Below, one piece after another: positions 5,614 to 10,995 of a DNA stretch of 20,658 bases. The DNA is from a virus: positions 1 through 20,658 of the IMG/VR virus record IMGVR_UViG_3300047095_000228; one strand, 5' to 3'. Under the pieces are notes generated by a model. That model saw only the letters and a program-made list of their open reading frames with translations. It was not told where the DNA came from and did not search any database. Made by a program: the position numbers and the translations under genes. Within the stretch, counting starts at the first letter, position 1. Every line of letters starts with the position of its first letter.

Positions 5614-6293
5614 TTGTTTAGTTCCATTTGTTTTAAAACGTGTTCGTATCTTATTTGCTCTTCAGATTTAGCTATCTGTTTAGGTTGTTTAGGTAAATAT
5701 GAAATTGTATTACTTAAAGTTGATTTCCAATTTACAATTTTAATCATTTTACCATTCTTCTCCTTACACCAATCATTAACTAACCAACTTTGGTGTTTAA
5801 GTTTTAAGGCTTCTATGGATACATCTTCAATTAATGAAACACCATAAGAAACAAACTCTTCTATACTTGGTATAGTATTCTTTTCATTCTTTACATTCTT
5901 GTTTGTTGTTATCTCCTTGTTATCTCCTTGTTGTCTGTTTGTTGTTTGCTTGTTGTCTCCTTGTTGCTCACTTTGATAACTATCGTAATTACAGACAGTT
6001 AGCCGTGTTGTTTTTCGTAGTCCTTCCGTGTTAATCATTCCATCTTTTTCTAATAATTTTAAAAATGTTCTGAGTTTCTGAATTGTCCAATCCTTACCTA
6101 AAATACTTACCCAAGTAGATAAGCTATTTATACTTTGTCCTCTTTTACATTCTATTAATTCTCCTTCAATAATAACCTTTGTAGATTGATGATTAACCTC
6201 TGAAATAATTACAACCCAAGCCTTAAAATAATTAGCATTTTTAAATACCCAATGGTTTCTAATTTGTCTATGTATTTTAATCCAACCGCTCAT
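5610..6293 (-). CDS. Phage replication initiator, winged-helix N-terminal domain (227 aa)
   Basis: Seen: GWIKIHRQIRNHWVF at 3-17, then FKAWVVIISEVNH, GQSINSLSTW, and RTFLKLLEKDGMI (75-87) and LTVCNYDSYQ (98-107): the layout of phage replisome organiser/DnaD-like initiators with a winged helix. A Gln/Asn-rich linker (about 108-135) holds two QQGDNK repeats and encodes DNA iterons. The C-terminal segment (residues about 140-200; LKHQSWLVNDWCKEKNGK) is consistent with a helicase-loading domain. It overlaps the helicase gene by ATGA. Inferred role: binds the iterons and loads the helicase. Confidence 0.75.
   Translation of the reverse strand: MSGWIKIHRQIRNHWVFKNANYFKAWVVIISEVNHQSTKVIIEGELIECKRGQSINSLSTWVSILGKDWTIQKLRTFLKLLEKDGMINTEGLRKTTRLTVCNYDSYQSEQQGDNKQTTNRQQGDNKEITTNKNVKNEKNTIPSIEEFVSYGVSLIEDVSIEALKLKHQSWLVNDWCKEKNGKMIKIVNWKSTLSNTISYLPKQPKQIAKSEEQIRYEHVLKQMELNK
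5906..5970. repeat. 11-bp iterons inside the initiator gene, candidate replication origin
   Basis: On the plus strand, TTGTTATCTCC occurs at 5906-5916 and 5917-5927 in direct tandem, and TTGTTGTCTCC at 5950-5960; degenerate copies begin at 5928 and 5961. The 11-bp spacing is one helical turn and not a multiple of three: the adjacent copies are read in different codon frames (GDN(K) versus KEIT), so the repeat is conserved as DNA, not as protein. A nearby inverted repeat CTATAC-ttg-GTATAG lies at 5861-5875 in A/T-rich sequence. Iterons within the initiator gene are the known lambda-like origin layout. Confidence 0.6.
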
Positions 6294-6490
6294 ACTTTAA
6301 TTAATTGAATGTGATTAATATTAACTAACAGTCTATAATCAGCTTCTAAGCCAATTGATTTATTTCTGTTTCTTACTTCTTGATTGTATTCAACTAATTC
6401 AATCCAATCTCCTTTTCTTTCTTTGTTTAAAATCTCGTCAAAAGATTCTTCTACATTAAGAACACCATTTGTTAAAACAATTTTTGCCAT
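6290..6490 (-). CDS. Hypothetical protein behind structured leader (66 aa)
   Basis: Reads MAKIVLTNGVLNVEESFDEI at the start, with KGDWIELVEYN in the middle and RLLVNINHIQLIKV at the end, a small beta-rich fold. It is the first coding gene after the leader RNA and overlaps the initiator start by ATGA, so any control exerted by the leader would act on it and on initiator synthesis. The pattern (short strands, then a hydrophobic C-terminal strand) is seen in small phage proteins of unknown function. No family recognised. Confidence 0.6.
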   Translation of the reverse strand: MAKIVLTNGVLNVEESFDEILNKERKGDWIELVEYNQEVRNRNKSIGLEADYRLLVNINHIQLIKV

Positions 6491-6512
6491 AATAATAATT
6501 TATTAAATAACA

Positions 6513-6602
6513 AACCCCGATAAATCCGTAGGAGTCTCACGTCTACTTCATTATCAGGGTTCAATAACTTCTTTAGGTTAACTATGTTTGAGACTCTAAC
6601 CT
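6513..6602 (-). ncRNA. Candidate structured leader RNA with kissing hairpin loops
   Basis: As minus-strand RNA: hairpin 1 is AGGUUA (6602-6597) with UAACCU (6580-6575). Hairpin 2 is AACCCUGAUAA (6561-6551) with UUAUCGGGGUU (6523-6513), 11 bp with one U-G wobble, then an internal loop UGAA/GGAU and an inner stem GUAG (6546-6543) with CUAC (6531-6528). Loop 1 holds GAGUCUCA (6596-6589) and loop 2 holds UGAGACUC (6539-6532): a perfect 8-bp loop-loop complement. The wobble pair would be a C-A mismatch in plus-strand RNA, favouring the minus strand. It begins at the predicted transcription start and ends 23 bases before the 66-aa gene. No known class recognised; a U-rich run follows hairpin 2. Confidence 0.6.
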
Positions 6603-6607
6603 TGTTG

Positions 6608-6615
6608 CAAATATA
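6608..6615 (-). promoter_or_regulatory. Bacteroidota-type -7 promoter box TATATTTG upstream of leader RNA
   Basis: Minus-strand TATATTTG matches TAnnTTTG. It lies just past the stop of the DUF736-like gene (6634). A start site some 4-6 bases downstream falls at about 6603, the exact base of hairpin 1 of the leader. The -33 region is T-rich (CTTTTAG) rather than a perfect TTTG. It would drive the 66-aa gene, initiator, helicase, coiled coil, nuclease and NinG. Confidence 0.65.
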
Positions 6616-6633
6616 ACTAAATTTATTTACATA

Positions 6634-6870
6634 CTAAAAGGGTAAACCAGAACTTTCATTTCTAATCTTGTCAGAAGTATTCTCCATCTTTTTAAATGGT
6701 TCTTGAATCTTACCTGAGAAGAACTTACCTGCTTTCCCATCTTTAACCCATAGACTAATTTCTAATTCTCTTCCGTCTACGTTTATAGTTCCTCTATAGT
6801 CAGGATGTTTTTCGTTTTCTTTCTTGTTATTCTTAAAAATAACTGCCGTGTTGGTGTTGTCGTAACTCAT
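6634..6870 (-). CDS. DUF736/SSB-like small protein (78 aa)
   Basis: Reads MSYDNTNTAVIFKNNKKENE, then HPDYRGTINVDGRELEISLW, DGKAGKFFSGKIQEPF and ends SSGLPF. The order (short strand, KHPDYRG, V.G.E...S.W, KFFS.KI) matches small DUF736-type proteins common in phages and plasmids, an OB-like beta fold. The terminal LPF recalls the C-terminal tip of bacterial SSB proteins, so a single-strand-binding role near the ERF/YqaJ recombinases is possible. Family call moderate, function inferred. Confidence 0.6.
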   Translation of the reverse strand: MSYDNTNTAVIFKNNKKENEKHPDYRGTINVDGRELEISLWVKDGKAGKFFSGKIQEPFKKMENTSDKIRNESSGLPF

Positions 6871-6872
6871 TT

Positions 6873-7070
6873 TTACTTTTGTTTTTGATTATTATTATTT
6901 TTACTTTCTTTCATTTCGTAATATAAATCTTCTAATTTATGGTTTAATATATACCATTCTTCTTTTGTAATATCTTCAGGAACCATTATTTCAAAAGATA
7001 AAGTATAATATTCAATTAATGTATCGTGGTTTATATAATGTTCTGATATTTTAAGACTACTTCTACTCAT
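6873..7070 (-). CDS. Hypothetical acidic/basic small protein (65 aa)
   Basis: Contains HYINHDTLIEYYTLSFEIMV, then DITKEEWYILNHKLEDLY and a polar Asn/Gln/Lys tail (SKNNNNQKQK). Beta then helix look. It sits between the YqaJ-type exonuclease and the DUF736-like gene with only 2 and 12 bases between, so it is a co-transcribed recombination-module gene. No family recognised. Confidence 0.55.
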   Translation of the reverse strand: MSRSSLKISEHYINHDTLIEYYTLSFEIMVPEDITKEEWYILNHKLEDLYYEMKESKNNNNQKQK

Positions 7071-7082
7071 TTTACTTTGTTT

Positions 7083-7754
7083 TTAAATTATACTTTTTAA
7101 TTGCTCGTAGTAGTTTCTACAAAGTTCTACTTTCTCTTTAATCTGTTCGATAGCTTGTTCGTCTCTTTCTACGATGAATCTTTTAATTCGTAGATTGTTA
7201 GGGATGTGGTCGAAAGTGTGTTGGCTCTGTACCGCTTCACGCAAGTCTAAATCCTCATCTATTAATCCTGCTTTCCAATGCGCTCTGCGTACCTCATCTT
7301 CTACAATTTGATGGGGAGTGTTCATTAAGCAGTAAATTAACTCAGCTTTATCCATTCCGGTAAGAAACATATAACCTTGCAGTTGCCAAAAATAATCTTT
7401 ATTCTTTAACTCAGTATCGAATAATGGAAACGTAGAACCATCCCAAGAGCATTTAATGTCAGCAAGTAAGTCTTTTGTAATTACATCGGGTTCTCCTGTT
7501 AGCCATTCGTTATTATATCGTTCCGTGTTTTTAACTACAAACTCCCACCCTAAGACTTGACCTGCAAACTCTATTGCTTCATCTTCCATCTGTAAACCTT
7601 TATCTGTATATCTACTCCAAAACTCTTTAGCTATTCCTAATTCCTTTTCTTTAAAGTAATCTTGAATATAAGTCTTTGCAGTTTCAGATAAAACCTCTCC
7701 CTTTGTTCTGGATGAAGTCATTATCTTACCTATTGCACTACATCTAATTTTCAT
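7083..7754 (-). CDS. YqaJ/lambda-exonuclease-type recombinase (223 aa)
   Basis: Seen: an N-terminal CSAIGKIMTSSR segment (residues 5-16), helix GLQMEDEAIEFA with Glu at 57 and 59, TGEPDVI (86-92), LADIKCSWDGSTF (97-109) with D99 and K101, and DYFWQLQGYMFLTG (120-133). The E...(GEPD)...(D.K)...Q..GY order is the PD-(D/E)XK catalytic signature of lambda exonuclease/YqaJ proteins. Known: these 5'-3' exonucleases make single-strand overhangs for an annealing protein. Here the ERF gene lies two genes upstream, the expected pair. It overlaps the 60-aa gene upstream by ATGA. Confidence 0.88.
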   Translation of the reverse strand: MKIRCSAIGKIMTSSRTKGEVLSETAKTYIQDYFKEKELGIAKEFWSRYTDKGLQMEDEAIEFAGQVLGWEFVVKNTERYNNEWLTGEPDVITKDLLADIKCSWDGSTFPLFDTELKNKDYFWQLQGYMFLTGMDKAELIYCLMNTPHQIVEDEVRRAHWKAGLIDEDLDLREAVQSQHTFDHIPNNLRIKRFIVERDEQAIEQIKEKVELCRNYYEQLKSII

Positions 7755-7933
7755 ACTAACTTTCTTAATGCTTGTTCAACTAATTCTTTTCTATTCTCTT
7801 CAGCAAATTCTTTAGTTATATGTCCGTTTCTAATCATATCTCTAATTGCTTTATTAATCAATCTAACTTTAATAGTTTCTTCGCTATTTCTTTTAGGTTG
7901 CTTATCTCGTGTAATTCTTATATTCTTACTCAT
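7751..7933 (-). CDS. Hypothetical basic protein between ERF and YqaJ genes (60 aa)
   Basis: Reads MSKNIRITRDKQPKRN at the N-terminus and continues as a helical, Lys/Arg/Glu-rich protein (VRLINKAIRDMIRNGHITKE, ELVEQALRKLV). ATGA overlaps with both neighbours support it. The basic start and helical body suggest nucleic-acid or partner-protein binding, but I recognise no family. Confidence 0.6.
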   Translation of the reverse strand: MSKNIRITRDKQPKRNSEETIKVRLINKAIRDMIRNGHITKEFAEENRKELVEQALRKLV

Positions 7934-8469
7934 AACAATAACATTGCTTTGGTTTGTAACTCAGTTAATTCATATCCTTTCAAAGCGTTCTTAAATTGTT
8001 CAGTAGTTAACTCTCCGTTTGATACTTTAGCAAGTCCTGATTCAAAACGCTCCTGAGGAAATAATTTACTTACCGCTTCTCGTGCCGTGTTTCCATCGTC
8101 ATCCACCGCCTGAAGCGTGAGCAGAGTTTGGAGTGACCCTCTTCGGTAATAAGTAATCGAAGCAATTAATTTCTGTGGGTCGGTAATCATTGGAAGAACT
8201 AAACTACTTTCTATCTTATCTCCGTTTTCTATGTCTATTATCTGAGTGCATACCTTGCCGTCTAAGATGGGTTGTAAGAGTATTAAACCGTGTTTTAATA
8301 GGATTGGTTCAGTTGCTTCTAAAATAGCGTTTAAATCAGCGTATTTTGATTTAAAGAAAGGATTGTTACTTCCTTTAGTAACTTTACCTATCTCTTGCTT
8401 TGCTTTCCATAGCTTAGTGTAGATAGTTTCGCTTTTCGGTAGAACGTCTACCACTTCTTCTTTTTTCAT
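7930..8469 (-). CDS. erf: ERF-family single-strand annealing protein (179 aa)
   Basis: Seen: LWKAKQEIGKVTKGSNNPFF followed by KSKYADLNAILEATEPILLKHGLILLQP, then IASITYYRRGSLQTLLTLQ and DDDGNTA. The N..FK.KYADL..I......L...G pattern, then SY.RR..L...L.L....DDDG..A, is the P22 Erf superfamily signature. Known: ERF proteins anneal complementary single strands in phage recombination and circularise genomes. The C-terminal region (LTTEQFKNALKG) is short. It leads the unit driven by the promoter at 8494 and is followed by the exonuclease gene. Confidence 0.9.
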   Translation of the reverse strand: MKKEEVVDVLPKSETIYTKLWKAKQEIGKVTKGSNNPFFKSKYADLNAILEATEPILLKHGLILLQPILDGKVCTQIIDIENGDKIESSLVLPMITDPQKLIASITYYRRGSLQTLLTLQAVDDDGNTAREAVSKLFPQERFESGLAKVSNGELTTEQFKNALKGYELTELQTKAMLLL

Positions 8470-8493
8470 AGTTATTCTGTTTTTAATTGTTTA

Positions 8494-8501
8494 CAAATAT
8501 A
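8494..8501 (-). promoter_or_regulatory. Bacteroidota-type -7 promoter box TATATTTG upstream of ERF gene
   Basis: Minus-strand TATATTTG, a match to TAnnTTTG, lies 25 bases before the ERF ATG at 8469 and just beyond the stop of the DnaA-domain gene at 8508. The predicted start near 8489 gives a short leader. A GTATTATATTTG context is shared with the box at 9819. A clear TTTG -33 is not seen. Confidence 0.6.
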
Positions 8502-8507
8502 ATACTT

Positions 8508-8942
8508 TTAAACACATAGCATACCTTCAGCAGCTAATTTTTTCTTAATCAATCGTTCTAAATAAATTAAAGAGTTCTTTTCGTTCTCGCTTGAATCGTT
8601 TGAATAAGGCACACTCAAGTCTATGCAGTTCATTATCTTATCAATCTTTTCTTTTAGCACATAATCAAATCCGTTATTTGCTTGTCTAACTACTTTTAAA
8701 GCGTGAATAACTGTGCTATGGTCTTTATCAAAGAACTTACCTGCTTTGCTCAGGTGCATATTTTCTATTGCTAACCAAACCATACCTAACTGCCGCCATT
8801 GCATTACTTCTCGTTTGCGTGATACTTGTCTAAGATACTCCAGAGAGAAAGGACAAGCTATTAGAAAATCCTCAAACACGAATCTTGTATTCTTAGGAAA
8901 TGAGTTCTTTGTGTCTGTAATTGATTGTATGTTATAATTCAT
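8508..8942 (-). CDS. Stand-alone DnaA domain IV-like DNA-binding protein (144 aa)
   Basis: Seen: RKREVMQWRQLGMVWLAIEN (42-61), then LSKAGKFF and DKDHSTVIHALKVV (72-85). The DHSTVIHA signature (here at 74-81) with the preceding L..G..F.K is the hallmark of DnaA domain IV, which recognises DnaA boxes. There is no AAA+ domain or P-loop, so the protein cannot be an ATPase initiator alone. Inferred: it binds DnaA boxes to recruit or displace host DnaA, or to serve as a phage-specific origin or promoter binder. It ends a coupled gene run and overlaps the preceding gene by ATGA. Confidence 0.85.
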   Translation of the reverse strand: MNYNIQSITDTKNSFPKNTRFVFEDFLIACPFSLEYLRQVSRKREVMQWRQLGMVWLAIENMHLSKAGKFFDKDHSTVIHALKVVRQANNGFDYVLKEKIDKIMNCIDLSVPYSNDSSENEKNSLIYLERLIKKKLAAEGMLCV

Positions 8943-9103
8943 TTTTTTGGTTTTATATATTTGATAAAGTAATCACATTGACCTTTTTCGTTAGGCTTTA
9001 TATCTGCGTATGTTTGCCAATATTTAGATGGTTCTGCCATATATCGGTAACATTCTTTCTTTAGTTTGCAAGTTTCATTTTTGCACATTGCTATATCTGG
9101 CAT
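8939..9103 (-). CDS. Small Cys-rich protein (54 aa)
   Basis: Reads MPDIAMCKNETCKLKKECYR, then YMAEPSKYWQTYADI and GQCDYF. Four Cys in a C-x4-C-x5-C ... C pattern (7, 12, 18 and 43) suggest a zinc-binding or disulfide knuckle. I associate this kind of MPDI.MC...C.LK..CYR...GQCDYF sequence with small hypothetical proteins of Flavobacterium phages. The start is one base after the preceding stop; its stop overlaps the DnaA-domain start as ATGA. Confidence 0.65.
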   Translation of the reverse strand: MPDIAMCKNETCKLKKECYRYMAEPSKYWQTYADIKPNEKGQCDYFIKYIKPKK

Positions 9104-9104
9104 C

Positions 9105-9248
9105 TTATATCTCGTGTATATCTGTTATTAAACCTTTCCATAATTGGAATTTATCTTTAGCATCTGACTGATTGTATGCGCTTACAATTAAGTAACGCTG
9201 CTCCCATTTCTTTAGCTTTACCTTGTATGTTATCTTAAATCTTTTCAT
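9105..9248 (-). CDS. Hypothetical small protein (47 aa)
   Basis: Reads MKRFKITYKVKLKKWEQRYL, then LIVSAYNQSDAKDKFQLW and ends DIHEI. The alternating pattern with YKV..KKWEQRYLIV..Y suggests a beta hairpin followed by a helix. It starts 14 bases inside the preceding gene. No family recognised. Confidence 0.5.
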   Translation of the reverse strand: MKRFKITYKVKLKKWEQRYLIVSAYNQSDAKDKFQLWKGLITDIHEI

Positions 9249-9423
9249 AGCTTTTTATCTCTGAGATTCTGTTAACTAATTGAGCGTTGTAATTATCCCA
9301 ATATCTTTTCAAGTCTCCGTGTCTTACTCCGTTGTTAGGAATAAACTCGTTTTCTAATGTCGTAGGCTTTACGTGTTGGTTAAATGCCTCTGTTACTTTC
9401 TTAAATACGTTTCGTGTTTTCAT
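9235..9423 (-). CDS. Hypothetical basic protein (62 aa)
   Basis: Reads MKTRNVFKKVTEAFNQHVKP and contains NNGVRHGDLKRYWDNYNAQL. Amphipathic and basic, possibly nucleic-acid associated. The start overlaps the stop of the 45-aa gene as ATGA, and the next gene begins 14 bases before its stop, so it is part of the coupled run leading to the DnaA-domain gene. No family recognised. Confidence 0.55.
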   Translation of the reverse strand: MKTRNVFKKVTEAFNQHVKPTTLENEFIPNNGVRHGDLKRYWDNYNAQLVNRISEIKSYEKI

Positions 9424-9557
9424 AATGACAATATTAGTTTGTGATACTCTTTAATTAAATTATCTAATCTGATTAATGTTTCTTCTGAATAAACATCTGT
9501 GTTTGCTTGTCGCTCAATCTCCAATTGCTCAACGTACTTTATTAAATCTTCTTTCAT
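9420..9557 (-). CDS. Hypothetical helical micro-protein (45 aa)
   Basis: Reads MKEDLIKYVEQLEIERQAN, then DVYSEETLIRLDNLIKEYHK and ends ILSL. It is one or two amphipathic helices with coiled-coil character. Both ends overlap neighbours as ATGA, which is the main support for so short a gene. No family recognised. Confidence 0.5.
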   Translation of the reverse strand: MKEDLIKYVEQLEIERQANTDVYSEETLIRLDNLIKEYHKLILSL

Positions 9558-9796
9558 ATCTCATCAAGACTTTTAAGTTTATCAATCACTATCTGGTAGC
9601 TTCTCCATAATCTACCTAATCCACGTTGGCAGGTATCAATAACATTCTCTGAATGCTCGTGAAAGTTGTTAGGGATGGCTATTTCTGCATTATACCGTAG
9701 CATATTATCTATTCGGTTCTGCATTCCTTCGCATAAATAAAGCAATTCGTTTGCTTTTGCGTGAAGTTCTAAGGCTTCTTTAATCTGTTTTTTCAT
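9554..9796 (-). CDS. Hypothetical helical protein, first gene of coupled run (80 aa)
   Basis: The frame opens at 9832, but a promoter box at 9819-9826 sits between that start and the ATG at 9796, so the 80-aa version (MKKQIKEALELHAKANELLY) is chosen. It is helical (LHAKANELLYLCEGMQNRID), then VIDTCQRGLGRLWRSYQIV, ending LKSLDEI. Two Cys (24 and 60 in this numbering, approximately) are present. No family recognised. ATGA coupling to the 45-aa gene follows. Confidence 0.6.
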   Translation of the reverse strand: MKKQIKEALELHAKANELLYLCEGMQNRIDNMLRYNAEIAIPNNFHEHSENVIDTCQRGLGRLWRSYQIVIDKLKSLDEI

Positions 9797-9818
9797 CTGT
9801 TTTGTATTATTGTTTCGA

Positions 9819-9826
9819 CAAATATA
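9819..9826 (-). promoter_or_regulatory. Bacteroidota-type -7 promoter box TATATTTG for the DnaA-domain run
   Basis: Minus-strand TATATTTG with TATTG about 19 bases upstream, a fair match to the Bacteroidota pair TTTG (-33) and TAnnTTTG (-7). It lies 23 bases before the ATG at 9796 and after the terminator of the metallophosphoesterase, the best-isolated promoter in the window. Predicted start is near 9813. It would drive the six-gene run ending at 8508. Confidence 0.7.
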
Positions 9827-9878
9827 ATACAATTGTTTATAACTGCAATACTTTTAAACAAATTATTTTAATTATTTT

Positions 9879-9914
9879 AAAAAAACAAAGGGAGAACATC
9901 TCTGAACTCCCTTT
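9879..9914 (-). terminator. Rho-independent terminator after metallophosphoesterase
   Basis: Minus-strand stem AAAGGGAG (9914-9907) pairs with CTCCCTTT (9894-9887), 8 bp perfect, 12-nt loop, followed after one G by seven T (9885-9879). It lies 58 bases past the metallophosphoesterase stop and closes that transcript before the next promoter at 9819. Confidence 0.8.
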
Positions 9915-9971
9915 CTTACCTAAAACAAAACAGATTGTACTTTACGAAAAAAGTTATGCTAATGTACGCAT

Positions 9972-10958
9972 TTATCTCACTTTACCGTTTATTATTCTCA
10001 AGTTCTTTACTTCAAAGTCTCCATTGTCAAACGTAGTAACGAATGCAAATCCGTGATTCCATTTATTGTAAGGCATATATTCCGGAGATAATCCACATAA
10101 ACTACCCATTGACCACGTTGTAACTACATTGCCTTGTAAGTCTTTCTCGCTATGCTCAGACGTTGCGTGATGGTGTCCTATGATTGCGTTAGCTTTCGCC
10201 CTTACATACAATCCTCGTGCTACGTTTACCGGACTAAATACACTTTGCCCAAATTCGTGCCCGTGCATAATGTTTAGATTACCTGCTTTAATGATTTGCT
10301 TGTCTTTAATTTCAGTAACTCCTAACTCTCCAAATCTAAGGATGCTTTTTAATTCAAAGTCTGCGATACCTAACAACTCAGGTGCTACCGTTTTTAAGTA
10401 GTTTTCCCACCTTGCCTCGTGGTTTCCTATCTTGAAATATATTGGACAATCAAACTCATCTCTAAGTTGTCTTAGAAAGTCTCGTGTCATATCTATTTCT
10501 CCTGACAAATCACGTAACCTTCTATCTTTAATAAAACGAGATGCCTGATACATATCCATAGTATCGCCGTTTAATATAATAGCGTTAGGCTTATGGTCGT
10601 ATGCCCATTCTAAAGCAATACTCAAAGCATCTACATCGTGGTAAGGTAAATGAATATCTGATAGTATTAAGATTCTATTATTCCCTTTAGGCATTATATA
10701 AGGAAGCTGCTCTTTATAGTCTGATTCTGGAAGTTTATTCCACCCGTTAGCTTTTCTTTTTTCTTCTTCCGTTCTTTTATATTTTTCTATTCCCTTGTAT
10801 TTAGTTTCTCCTCTAATTACTCTAATACAAGACCTTACTGCGCCTACATTTTTAAAGTCTAAAGAATGCTCTGCATAAATTAATTTAGCCAAGGTTTGAG
10901 TTGCCATAGCAGGATGCTTTTCTAAATAGTCTATAACTATTGTTTGATTTACTGTCAT
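9972..10958 (-). CDS. Calcineurin-like metallophosphoesterase (328 aa)
   Basis: Seen: the five metallophosphoesterase motifs in order: LSDIH (D101, H103), NGDTMD (G131-D135), GNHE (178-181), HGHEFG (232-237) and GHHHAT (261-266). Residues 1-75 form a separate basic helical N-terminus (AVRSCIRVIRGETKYKG, then TEEEKRKANGW), possibly DNA binding. Known: such enzymes hydrolyse phosphodiesters, and several phages carry them for nucleic-acid processing or host takeover; the substrate here is unknown. It is bounded by terminators at 10972 and 9879, so it is a monocistronic unit, yet I see no good promoter box before it. Confidence 0.85.
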   Translation of the reverse strand: MTVNQTIVIDYLEKHPAMATQTLAKLIYAEHSLDFKNVGAVRSCIRVIRGETKYKGIEKYKRTEEEKRKANGWNKLPESDYKEQLPYIMPKGNNRILILSDIHLPYHDVDALSIALEWAYDHKPNAIILNGDTMDMYQASRFIKDRRLRDLSGEIDMTRDFLRQLRDEFDCPIYFKIGNHEARWENYLKTVAPELLGIADFELKSILRFGELGVTEIKDKQIIKAGNLNIMHGHEFGQSVFSPVNVARGLYVRAKANAIIGHHHATSEHSEKDLQGNVVTTWSMGSLCGLSPEYMPYNKWNHGFAFVTTFDNGDFEVKNLRIINGKVR

Positions 10959-10971
10959 AATAAGTTTGAAT

Positions 10972-10995
10972 AAAAAAACCGAGGGTTACTCGGTT
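10972..10995 (-). terminator. Rho-independent terminator after endolysin
   Basis: Minus-strand AACCGAG (10995-10989) pairs with CTCGGTT (10983-10977), 7 bp with a five-base loop, followed by T-rich sequence that overlaps seven T (10978-10972). It starts immediately after the endolysin stop codon and ends the late structural and lysis transcript. The next gene begins 14 bases beyond it. Confidence 0.8.

Noticed and set aside
6513-6602. Hammerhead or pistol ribozyme in the leader region.
   Set aside because: CUGAUAA followed by GAAG is not the hammerhead CUGAUGA...GAAA core, and the bases around the loop pairing do not match the pistol core; kept as an unassigned structured RNA.
6508-6605. tRNA or tmRNA-like reading of the leader region.
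   Set aside because: No acceptor stem of seven pairs, no T-loop GTTCRA in the right place and no anticodon arm; the two long stems and the loop-loop pairing do not form a cloverleaf.
8955-8962. TATATTTG on the plus strand.
   Set aside because: It would drive plus-strand transcription through minus-strand genes with no plausible plus-strand gene after it; it lies inside the coding sequence of the 54-aa Cys-rich protein (KYIKPKK end).
10091-10103. TAATCCACA, close to a DnaA box.
   Set aside because: One mismatch to TTATNCACA, single, and inside the metallophosphoesterase coding sequence; not enough for a binding-site call.
10334-10341. TAGATTTG on the minus strand, also a consensus match.
   Set aside because: It lies in the middle of the metallophosphoesterase gene with no gene start within reach.
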